Origin: Rickettsia typhi
GTDB lineage: Bacteria > Pseudomonadota > Alphaproteobacteria > Rickettsiales > Rickettsiaceae
DNA: 10,015 nucleotides
Assembly (NCBI GenBank): GCA_945878545.1
Contig: CAMCTQ010000036.1
Span: 1-10,015, forward strand
Reading direction: 5' to 3'
Under the pieces are notes generated by a model. It saw only the letters and a program-made list of their open reading frames with translations, had not been told where the DNA came from and ran no database searches. This document shows, in pieces, positions 1-5,904 of the stretch. The position numbers were made by a program, and so were the translations under genes. Position 1 is the first letter of the stretch. Every line of letters starts with the position of its first letter.

Positions 1-1319
1 ATTATATCATTTCCTTGGGCATCTTTGTAGTCAAGAAAGTTACTTGCTCCATTCTCACAAAGCAGCTTAATCATATTCGAAAGCTCTTCAAAATCTACTC
101 CCTCTGCATTATATAATAACTCATGCAACGCTGTTCTTCCTTGAGCAGATACTATATCTGCTCTACCACCACAAGCAATAGTCACTTTTATTGAATCAAC
201 CATTCCAGCTCCACACAGAGCATGCAGCAATGTATCTCCATTGTCAGCCTGATAATTTATATTTGCACCACCAGCAATAAAAGCTTTCGCTAATTCTAGG
301 TTAGCAGTTACTAAAGCTTGTGTGATTGGTAATGCTCCATTCTCAGCCTTCATATTAAAATCAACAAATCCAAGTTTTGCTAATTTTTCAACAAGATCAA
401 CTCTACCAGAATCTGCAGCATAATGAAGAACTGAATTGCCCTTCTCGTCAGGCCTTGTAGAACCAACACCAGTAGAAATAATCCTAAGTACTAGCTTATT
501 ATCACCTTCTTGTACCGCATCTTGCAAAGATACAACTTCACCCTTAGACTCACAATGAAGCAATAACTCAAGCATTTCACGCATTTCTTGTACTACGTCT
601 TGTAAAGGTGTAACCTCATTCTGAGGCTCATCATCAGGAGGTAATAACTCAAGCATTGCAGCTGCTATAGGCTCCTCCTGATGAGATTTTAAATGATTGA
701 TCACAGTATCGCCGTTTTTGTCCTTCATATTTGTTTTGTAACCCTTATCAACCCAAATATTAATAATACTCACATCCATTTCTCCAATGCGTATATATTC
801 TACTATCCTATGCAAAGCCGTAAATCCACTAGGATCTAGAACCTCAGGATTAACTCCATGGTCGGTTAATGTCAAAAATAAATTCATGTTTTTATTTTCT
901 AAAGCAAGCATTAAAGGCGTTTGACCTTTCCCATCGATTTCATTTAAATCTCTTCCAGCTAATGAATAGCTCCTTACTATGCTCTCTAGAACTTTTCCAT
1001 TTAAATCAGCACCATTAACCGCTACATAGTGAAGCAAGTTACCATAAAGAGCGAGTTCTGGATTAATCATACAATTAAAATCAGCCCCTGGAGAAGCTAC
1101 AACTTGTGCCGCTTGATCCATAGTAATAACATTACCTACCTTTGCTAATTGATGAGTGACGTATTGCATCAATGTAACAAACTCTTGTATTAAATCCAGA
1201 TCCATAGCCACTGATTCTATATTATGAGGTAGAACACCTTTTTTTGTTCCTAACCACATTAGGTAACTTGTTTGTTGTCCACCTTGTTGTAATATCGTTA
1301 ATGCTTCCTTTTTTTTCAT
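1..1319 (-). CDS. Ankyrin-repeat protein, C-terminus cut by window edge
   Basis: An open frame of 439 codons runs without a stop from an ATG at 1319 off the left edge, so the C-terminus is missing. Ankyrin repeats are seen in two blocks. The first is at about residues 129-210 (for example GQTPLMLAL and GFTALHRIV). The second is at about 291-439, with four clear units (GNSVLHYAADSGRVDLVEKL, an AGGANINYQ turn, GDTLLHALC, GRTALHELL) and the start of a fifth. Residues 1-128 are a helical N-terminal region with only weak repeat-like pieces (LLHYVAVNGADLN at about 95-107). The blocks are joined by an acidic, Met/Glu-rich linker (about 212-290) that contains a tandem duplication. No signal peptide or membrane segment is visible. 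Ankyrin repeats bind proteins, and in Rickettsiaceae such proteins are often secreted host-directed effectors; that role is inference here. The start is supported by an AAAGGAG ribosome binding site and an upstream promoter candidate. The coding call is sure, the function is open. Confidence 0.88.
   Translation of the reverse strand, partial: MKKKEALTILQQGGQQTSYLMWLGTKKGVLPHNIESVAMDLDLIQEFVTLMQYVTHQLAKVGNVITMDQAAQVVASPGADFNCMINPELALYGNLLHYVAVNGADLNGKVLESIVRSYSLAGRDLNEIDGKGQTPLMLALENKNMNLFLTLTDHGVNPEVLDPSGFTALHRIVEYIRIGEMDVSIINIWVDKGYKTNMKDKNGDTVINHLKSHQEEPIAAAMLELLPPDDEPQNEVTPLQDVVQEMREMLELLLHCESKGEVVSLQDAVQEGDNKLVLRIISTGVGSTRPDEKGNSVLHYAADSGRVDLVEKLAKLGFVDFNMKAENGALPITQALVTANLELAKAFIAGGANINYQADNGDTLLHALCGAGMVDSIKVTIACGGRADIVSAQGRTALHELLYNAEGVDFEELSNMIKLLCENGASNFLDYKDAQGNDI
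509..576. repeat. Tandem duplication inside ankyrin gene, copy A
   Basis: This stretch aligns with 587-657: 51 of 68 aligned bases match by eye, with one 3-nt gap. The last 15 bases of both copies (AATAACTCAAGCATT, plus strand) are identical. In the protein it encodes the second MLELL...EVVSLQDAVQE unit in the linker between the two ankyrin blocks. Confidence 0.75.
587..657. repeat. Tandem duplication inside ankyrin gene, copy B
   Basis: Partner of 509-576. It encodes the first unit (MLELL...EVTPLQDVVQE). Most differences are transitions and the frame is kept, so the duplication was probably selected or tolerated as protein rather than being a recent slip. Confidence 0.75.
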
Positions 1320-1328
1320 TTGATTTAT

Positions 1329-1335
1329 CTCCTTT
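1329..1335 (-). promoter_or_regulatory. Ribosome binding site of the ankyrin gene
   Basis: On the minus strand AAAGGAG ends 9 nt before the ATG at 1319. It is the strongest Shine-Dalgarno match in the window at usable spacing and it settles the start of the ankyrin gene. Confidence 0.75.
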
Positions 1336-1363
1336 ATTTCATTAAAAATTAATATATTGAAAG

Positions 1364-1394
1364 ATTATTTTCACACCTTTCTAAACAATGTCAA
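1364..1394 (-). promoter_or_regulatory. Candidate sigma-70 promoter of the ankyrin gene
   Basis: On the minus strand a perfect TTGACA (1389-1394) is followed after 19 nt by AATAAT (1364-1369, five of six matches to TATAAT). The spacer is longer than the ideal 17 nt. Transcription would start near 1357 and give a leader of roughly 38 nt before the ATG. The box suggests the ankyrin gene is transcribed on its own, not only by read-through from the operon upstream. Judged by eye only; AT-rich DNA gives many -10-like hexamers, so the intact -35 is the main support. Confidence 0.45.
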
Positions 1395-1462
1395 GAAGAA
1401 TTCTTAATAACCTTATGTACAATTTCTAATGCATTTTGCCCCATGCGAAATAATTTTTTCAT
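1391..1462 (-). CDS. Possible 23-residue small ORF after the GNAT gene
   Basis: An ATG four bases past the acetyltransferase stop opens a 23-codon frame ending in TGA at 1391-1393. The peptide starts MKKLFRMGQN, is basic, and would form an amphipathic helix. An AGAGG lies just before the ATG, but with only one base between them, which is too close for a normal ribosome binding site. The stop codon falls inside the TTGACA box of the ankyrin promoter. It could be a real microprotein, the stub of a lost gene, or chance. I do not recognise it. Confidence 0.2.
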   Translation of the reverse strand: MKKLFRMGQNALEIVHKVIKNSS

Positions 1463-1466
1463 ACCT

Positions 1467-1898
1467 CTATAAATGCTTCTTTAAATAATAACGTTCATGA
1501 CCTTCGGGGCAATCTTCAAGTATGCCAAAAATTTCATAACCAAATTTTAAATAAAAATCTTTAGCTTGCCAGTCAAATGTATCCAAATGAGCTAATTTTG
1601 CTCCCATTTGCTTAGCTTCACTTTCAACTTTATTAAGCAGAGTTCTACCAATGTTTTTACCACGGTATTTTTCACTAACAAATAAACTATCAATGTGCAA
1701 CACGTGCCAGTAATACATTAGTGAATTGATCCCAGCGATCAAACTCCCCTGTTCATTTTTAACATGAAAATTCAAAGCTATAAATTCTACATTCTGAGTA
1801 AGTGGGACTTGAGTCTTATTAAATTCAACAATCTTATCATTAACAAGTCTTGCCTCGTCATCTGTACTCGCAATAATTTGAAAAGCAACATTGATCAT
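1467..1898 (-). CDS. GNAT family N-acetyltransferase
   Basis: A 143-residue single-domain protein of the GNAT fold, which moves an acetyl group from acetyl-CoA to an amine. Residues 66-76 (VLHIDSLFVSE) form the central strand. They are followed by the acetyl-CoA pyrophosphate loop YRGKNIGRTLL at 78-88, in which Asn replaces the Gly usual at the fourth motif position. The C-terminal FYLKFGYEIFG (115-125) and the PEGHERYYLKK end (131-141) are typical of a soluble GNAT subfamily of similar length, so the protein is complete. The substrate cannot be read from sequence. The gene starts 16 nt after the M15 peptidase stop with no clear ribosome binding site, so translation is probably coupled to that gene. 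It is the last large gene of the minus-strand operon, and no terminator hairpin is visible after it. Confidence 0.92.
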   Translation of the reverse strand: MINVAFQIIASTDDEARLVNDKIVEFNKTQVPLTQNVEFIALNFHVKNEQGSLIAGINSLMYYWHVLHIDSLFVSEKYRGKNIGRTLLNKVESEAKQMGAKLAHLDTFDWQAKDFYLKFGYEIFGILEDCPEGHERYYLKKHL

Positions 1899-1914
1899 AA
1901 CAGTATAATTAATT

Positions 1915-2517
1915 TCATAAAAATTCTGACAAGTTTGTTCGATCTATTTGAAAATGGTGATAATCAAGGGGGGCATTCCAACTACCTCCCCAAACAGTCA
2001 AGCCATATTTGGCAACCAAAGAAACTATTGGCTCTACCATCCCATCTCTTTGATTTGTTCTGTTTAGATATAATTTTCCTTTATCAGGCCAAATTTTTAG
2101 TTCATTTTCTAGATTAGGATCAATAATATAAGGATTTTGTACTGGATTTATATCAATAGCTAAACCATAAGAATGCATTGAAATTATTTCAGAATTAGCA
2201 ATGCTGCGATAATTAAAACAAGAAGTATTATTATCCGACATCGATAATTCATCATTGCCATCGTAATTATCTATAAGAGAAATTTTTTTTATAGGAAACT
2301 TAATCTTTAATAATTCTTCAAAAATTGAAATTACATTTGTAGAGAGTTTCTCGTGGACAATAATCTGCCCAGGAAGCAACTTATTATCAAAGTCATAATG
2401 CAGGACATTAAGAAACCTTAGCTTTGTAATTGGCACAGGACATTCAGAAATCCAAATATTTTTAGACTTCATTGACGATAATATATGATCTGGCACTTCT
2501 TCTATTGAAAAAATCAT
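1915..2517 (-). CDS. M15 family zinc peptidase (VanY/DD-carboxypeptidase type)
   Basis: A 200-residue protein with the full signature of peptidase family M15, which cuts D-Ala-D-Ala or L-Ala-D-Glu bonds in peptidoglycan stem peptides. NNTSCFNYR (96-104) and SMHSYGLAIDINP (113-125) carry the first zinc ligands His115 and Asp122. VWGGSWNAPLDYHHF (175-189) carries the third ligand His188, with Asp185 three residues earlier in the place of the catalytic acid (the ExxH position of VanX). All catalytic residues are therefore present. No signal peptide or membrane segment is seen, which is odd for a wall enzyme: either it works on cytosolic muropeptides or it leaves by a route not visible here. It lies 54 nt after the hairpin protein and 16 nt before the acetyltransferase, so it is probably co-transcribed. 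The ribosome binding site is weak. Family assignment is firm; the exact bond cut is not. Confidence 0.92.
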   Translation of the reverse strand: MIFSIEEVPDHILSSMKSKNIWISECPVPITKLRFLNVLHYDFDNKLLPGQIIVHEKLSTNVISIFEELLKIKFPIKKISLIDNYDGNDELSMSDNNTSCFNYRSIANSEIISMHSYGLAIDINPVQNPYIIDPNLENELKIWPDKGKLYLNRTNQRDGMVEPIVSLVAKYGLTVWGGSWNAPLDYHHFQIDRTNLSEFL

Positions 2518-2571
2518 TATTTTATAATTTCACTAAATTAAGCCCAGATATAACATAAGATTTAATCTCTG

Positions 2572-3558
2572 TCATCTCTGTCTAGAATTTTTCTTAGCAA
2601 GCTCTTTCACACGATCTTGATCCAAGATCTTTGCCATTTGAGGTTTTATTTCTATTCCCGGCTGAAGCTCTACCTGTTTTTTTTGCTGCATATACTTAGC
2701 TTGGGATATATTTTGGTCTAATTCTGGAGACATAATTGACATGGCAAAATCTTTTATGCTTGATTGTTTATTCTTAATAACAGTATTATTTTGCGCTATA
2801 GTTTCCCCTATTTTTTCTCCAACAGCTGGCCCAAGTTTTATAGAAATAGCAACAGCTGGAATTATAAGAGCTGGAAGAATTAAACCTCCTACAAAAGCTC
2901 CAGCTGAAGCAACAGCAACCAACCCCACAGCCATTGCTACTTTCCCTGCTAACGATTTAATATTATTCTTCTTTTTATTAATAGATTTGGTATCCGCAAT
3001 CATTTTATTTAGATTAATTGTAACAACTTCCATAATTTCTTTTTGTTTAGTCTTTTCTTTATAAGCACTAAATACTACCGAATAAAATAATTTAGGATCT
3101 GAGTTGATAAAGTTTATAATTTCCTTGCTATCTCTGCCATTCAGCAAAGCCTTTAAAACTTCTTTTATATTTACTAGCTCAGCAGGGGACAAATCACTAA
3201 ACTGAGCAGACACTAGACCGTCAATTAGAACATCTTGATTTTTTTCCTGCTCATTATTCAACTCGTCATCTATTCTTTTTTCCTCGGTTATAGCAATTGC
3301 AAATAAAGACATAACCCCAGAAAAATCTTCCTCCGTAACTATCATGTGTTTTAGATGGCTTTTAAGCCTATCAACACATTTCATAGCATATTCATCTATT
3401 TTAGGCTCTTGTTTTAATCTATTAACATAATCAATAGCAAGCATGTTAGAAAGCGAGGTAATTAAATAGTTATTTAAATTATTACCTAAATAACTATTTA
3501 TTTTGTTTAAAAAAACAGAGTTATCGATGCCTTTTAGAATATTTATATTATTTTTCAT
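2572..3558 (-). CDS. Unknown protein with central hydrophobic hairpin
   Basis: I do not recognise this 328-residue protein. Residues 1-190 are mostly helical and charged, with a SDLSPAELVNIKEVLKALL helix near 121-139. A basic stretch (KKKNNIK, about 195-201) leads into a 40-residue Gly/Ala/Val-rich hydrophobic stretch at about 203-243. Two Pro five residues apart (229 and 234, in LPALIIPAV) could make the turn of a membrane hairpin. The tail (245-328) is polar and Gln/Lys-rich, ending KKNSRQR. The hairpin recalls pore-forming or membrane-anchoring helices, but there is no family evidence. ATG at 3558 is preferred over an in-frame TTG at 3564, because an AAGAGA stands 8 nt before the ATG and the resulting 11-nt overlap with the upstream gene equals the overlap one junction earlier. 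It is third in the operon after the GspL/GspM-like pair, so a partner role in that membrane complex is plausible inference. Confidence 0.85.
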   Translation of the reverse strand: MKNNINILKGIDNSVFLNKINSYLGNNLNNYLITSLSNMLAIDYVNRLKQEPKIDEYAMKCVDRLKSHLKHMIVTEEDFSGVMSLFAIAITEEKRIDDELNNEQEKNQDVLIDGLVSAQFSDLSPAELVNIKEVLKALLNGRDSKEIINFINSDPKLFYSVVFSAYKEKTKQKEIMEVVTINLNKMIADTKSINKKKNNIKSLAGKVAMAVGLVAVASAGAFVGGLILPALIIPAVAISIKLGPAVGEKIGETIAQNNTVIKNKQSSIKDFAMSIMSPELDQNISQAKYMQQKKQVELQPGIEIKPQMAKILDQDRVKELAKKNSRQR

Positions 3559-4180
3559 ACACAATTTCTCTTAAAAGAACCTTAATGGACACGTCAATAA
3601 AACTTGGGGATCTTTTTGTTGAAAGTTTTTCAATAATTGCAGGAGTAATCACTTGAAGTTTCTTTATTTGCATGCTTATTAGCATAGACCCCTCCGGCAA
3701 CATAGCATAAATATCATTACTTAAATTCAAAACTTCTGCATTGGAATTAACTGCAAAATTTATTGTTACTTCATGCTGATGAAGCTTAACATCACTATTT
3801 TTATTTTGAATGGAGGCCATTTCAAACACTCTGACAACTTTTGCTTTGATTGGCTCGTATAAATTGTACTTCTCTGAAAGTAGAGCTAAATTTTTGAATA
3901 ACTCTGTTCTAGTATCGCAGCTTTTTTTACTAGAGTTGAAAAACAAGTCCTTATATTTTAAATTAGTCTCATAAATCTTTTCTTCAAACTCAATAATTGA
4001 GTTAAGCTGAGTAGCAGATTGATTAAAAAGGATCTCCGCTTTTTCTTTTCTAGCTACAGATTTTGCTAATTGCCCCTGAAGCCTTGGAATCAGTACAGCA
4101 AGCAGAATAATGCATATAAGATATACTATTAATTTAAAGAATATGATGTTTTTTAGGTGTATTACCAATTTATCTAACAT
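3548..4180 (-). CDS. PilO/GspM-like bitopic inner-membrane protein
   Basis: A 210-residue protein with a short cytosolic N-terminus and one membrane segment at about 12-32 (IIFFKLIVYLICIILLAVLI). A coiled-coil-like stretch follows at about 35-75 (QLAKSVARKEKAEILF). The C-terminal alpha/beta region (about 85-205) alternates helices and strands in the manner of the ferredoxin-like domain of PilO and GspM. Those proteins form the periplasmic side of the inner-membrane platform of type IV pili and type II secretion machines, paired with PilN/GspL. The assignment rests on architecture and on the neighbour, because these families share almost no residue motifs. The start overlaps the upstream stop by 11 nt, and the GGGGAGAG before the ATG is unusually close to it. 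Coding is certain; the PilO/GspM call is moderate. Another bitopic coiled-coil protein is the main alternative. Confidence 0.65.
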   Translation of the reverse strand: MLDKLVIHLKNIIFFKLIVYLICIILLAVLIPRLQGQLAKSVARKEKAEILFNQSATQLNSIIEFEEKIYETNLKYKDLFFNSSKKSCDTRTELFKNLALLSEKYNLYEPIKAKVVRVFEMASIQNKNSDVKLHQHEVTINFAVNSNAEVLNLSNDIYAMLPEGSMLISMQIKKLQVITPAIIEKLSTKRSPSFIDVSIKVLLREIVYEK

Positions 4181-5705
4181 CTCTCCCCGCCGTTTTATTG
4201 CTAATCGTTATTTTAGCCCATATGGTCAATGAATTTGGCAACTCAACAACATTATCATCTGCAACATAAGTAACTTTGTAATCTTGAAAAATTAGCCTTA
4301 CTTCATCTGTATACTCACGCAGAGTTTTTTCTGCTATTTTTCTTTCTTTTTTATTACTTACATATGTCACATCAAACGTTAATAATATTTTTCTATCTGT
4401 AAGATTTGTACCTTCTGCATACCAATTAATATTAACAACTTCAATATTAGGATTATTTATAGAAAAAAGCTTTTTTAGAACAACGGCTGGAGTTAGCGAT
4501 TTAATACTAAGTATCTTTTGTAAATTATACAATTCAGTCAGATTAGTAATATTTTCTATCTCTGGGTGTCTTTTTTTCATACTTCTATACTTTTCAGAAG
4601 ATAAATAGTATTTACTATTAAACGCAATTGTTTCTTTCTGAATTAGAATTGACTGATATTTCAAAGAAGAAAGAAAAATAATTATTCCCACTAATATTAA
4701 AAATAGAGGCTTAAACGCAAATGAATTGATAGCTGTTAGATTAGTAATAGACCTCAATAATTTATTTAAAGCTAGGTACTTTTTATTCTCCATAAATAAT
4801 GCTAGCAAACTATTGTCCTGGAAATGCTGATTTCTATTTTCGGCTAGCGTAGAATCAGTGTTATACTTTATAATTTTATTTACTTGTAATGATGGCATTT
4901 TTTCCAAAATATCACATAAGGTTTTATCGCACAAAAATATTAAACAAATTTTTAGATCTAAGCTTTTTGTATATGCTTTATACTTTAGAACTTGATCACT
5001 AATTGCCTGCTCGATTGTTCCTGCTATATAGAGATCAGATTTGTCCGATGGAAAATCAATAGTCAGCTCGTCCAAAATATTTTTCTTATACTTAGTTGCA
5101 ACCCTAATATTACTCGCTTCAGTAATATTAACAAAAATTTGCAGATCATTTTGACAGTCTGTTCTATTTTGTATTCTTAAAATTGCATTAACTATGGACT
5201 CAAATTCCAAGGATAAAAAATATATCCCATTAAATCTAAAAGAATTATATATAACAAATTCTAGTAATTGATTTGTTGAATCAGAATAGGTTGACGAAGC
5301 AATTATCGTCTCCCACAGCTCGCCATTTCTATGATCATTATCAACATTGTAGACATTATAAGCAATTATATCTTCTGGTTTATAATTATCTTGAATGAAT
5401 TTTTCTACAGGATTAGATTTCAGTATAGACTGAAGCATTGGCATAAATTCATGCTTTATTTGGCATTCTGGAGAATCAAGTAAAATCAATACTTGGTACT
5501 TTTTATAACCCTTTAAAAAAGCACAACATACTGTAAAATACTCTTTATCGTTATAATCAGCAAAAACACTATCTACACCTTTACTCTTATGGTATGCAAT
5601 AATTTTAATACCACTACCACCGATAAAAATTACTAGCTTTTTTTTGCGTAAGATACTATTGATAAAGTTGGTAACTATTTCTAATTTCGAATTAATTTTT
5701 TCCAT
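4170..5705 (-). CDS. GspL-like or fused PilM-PilN-like platform protein
   Basis: A 511-residue protein in three parts. Residues 22-285 alternate strands and helices as in the degenerate actin-like fold of PilM, GspL and BfpC: a first strand pair at KLVIFIGGSGIKIIAYH (23-39), a LILLDSPE strand (73-80), and a LQIFVNI strand (188-194). One membrane segment lies at 332-349 (PLFLILVGIIIFLSSL). The periplasmic part has a long helix (about 358-402) and a ferredoxin-like domain (about 404-500) with IEVVNINWY (421-429), the usual PilN/GspL pattern of a strand after 'valine...leucine...tryptophan'. Length and order fit GspL (about 400 residues, actin-like domain, membrane helix, periplasmic domain) with a larger cytosolic part, or a PilM-PilN fusion. 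No ATP-binding motif is clear. It is the first gene of the operon, followed by a PilO/GspM-like gene as in known systems. No secretin, ATPase or pilin gene is adjacent. The role is inferred from architecture. Confidence 0.68.
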   Translation of the reverse strand: MEKINSKLEIVTNFINSILRKKKLVIFIGGSGIKIIAYHKSKGVDSVFADYNDKEYFTVCCAFLKGYKKYQVLILLDSPECQIKHEFMPMLQSILKSNPVEKFIQDNYKPEDIIAYNVYNVDNDHRNGELWETIIASSTYSDSTNQLLEFVIYNSFRFNGIYFLSLEFESIVNAILRIQNRTDCQNDLQIFVNITEASNIRVATKYKKNILDELTIDFPSDKSDLYIAGTIEQAISDQVLKYKAYTKSLDLKICLIFLCDKTLCDILEKMPSLQVNKIIKYNTDSTLAENRNQHFQDNSLLALFMENKKYLALNKLLRSITNLTAINSFAFKPLFLILVGIIIFLSSLKYQSILIQKETIAFNSKYYLSSEKYRSMKKRHPEIENITNLTELYNLQKILSIKSLTPAVVLKKLFSINNPNIEVVNINWYAEGTNLTDRKILLTFDVTYVSNKKERKIAEKTLREYTDEVRLIFQDYKVTYVADDNVVELPNSLTIWAKITISNKTAGRDVR

Positions 5706-5763
5706 CTTAGATTCTTAAACGAAATTTATATGGTTCTAGCTTACACTGTTATCTTACCTTTAG

Positions 5764-5791
5764 AGTATGACAAATATCTACTTGATATCAA
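5764..5791 (-). promoter_or_regulatory. Candidate promoter of the five-gene minus operon
   Basis: On the minus strand TTGATA (5786-5791, five of six) is followed after 16 nt by CATACT (5764-5769, four of six). A TGT directly before the -10 makes an extended -10 element. Transcription would begin near 5757, about 50 nt before the ATG at 5705. The -35 half is the left arm of the TTGATATCAA palindrome shared with the alaS promoter. Weak individually; the extended -10 is the main support. Confidence 0.3.
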
Positions 5792-5811
5792 AAGCAAAAA
5801 AATACTATAAA
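5782..5811 (+). promoter_or_regulatory. Candidate sigma-70 promoter of alaS
   Basis: TTGATA (5782-5787) and TATAAA (5806-5811), each five of six matches, are 18 nt apart. Transcription would start near 5818 and leave a leader of about 87 nt. The leader holds a short inverted repeat, TAATTTA-GCCA-TAAATTA at 5833-5850, with 7-bp arms. No T-box or other known leader element is recognised. Confidence 0.4.
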
Positions 5812-5821
5812 AAGCTTTTTA
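5808..5821. repeat. 14-bp palindrome at the alaS start region
   Basis: TAAAAAGCTTTTTA is a perfect palindrome overlapping the end of the candidate alaS -10 box and the expected transcription start. It could be an operator half-site pair, but palindromes of A and T runs arise easily in DNA this AT-rich. Confidence 0.3.
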
Positions 5822-5904
5822 AAATAATATTGTAATTTAGCCATAAATTATTTAATGTAGTACTCCAAAATTATGTTAAATTTCAAATATTCATAGAGCT
5901 CGTA

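Noticed and set aside
1396..1405. Palindrome AAGAATTCTT as an operon terminator
   Set aside because: It has no loop, no following T-run on the minus strand, and a stem of only five pairs.
1764..2117. Plus-strand open frame of 117 codons
   Set aside because: It lies antisense across the GNAT and M15 genes, both of which have intact family motifs on the minus strand. The plus-strand translation has no recognisable domain.
2741..3064. Plus-strand open frame of 107 codons with hydrophobic stretches
   Set aside because: It is the antisense shadow of the Gly/Ala-rich hairpin of the minus-strand gene, whose codons read as hydrophobic on the opposite strand. The minus frame has the operon overlap.
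3559..3564. TTG at 3564 as the start of the hairpin protein
   Set aside because: The ATG two codons later has an AAGAGA at 8 nt and gives the same 11-nt overlap as the preceding junction.
4992..5180. Plus-strand open frame of 62 codons
   Set aside because: Fully antisense inside the GspL-like gene, with no ribosome binding site and no protein-like features.
4170..5705. The 511-residue protein as a plain sugar kinase or FtsA-like ATPase
   Set aside because: No clear phosphate-binding loops of the actin family are seen, and the single membrane segment plus a C-terminal periplasmic domain fit GspL/PilM-PilN instead.
5833..5850. Stem-loop TAATTTA-GCCA-TAAATTA as an attenuator or riboswitch of alaS
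   Set aside because: All stem pairs are A-T, there is no leader peptide and no competing stem, and T-box leaders are not expected in Alphaproteobacteria.
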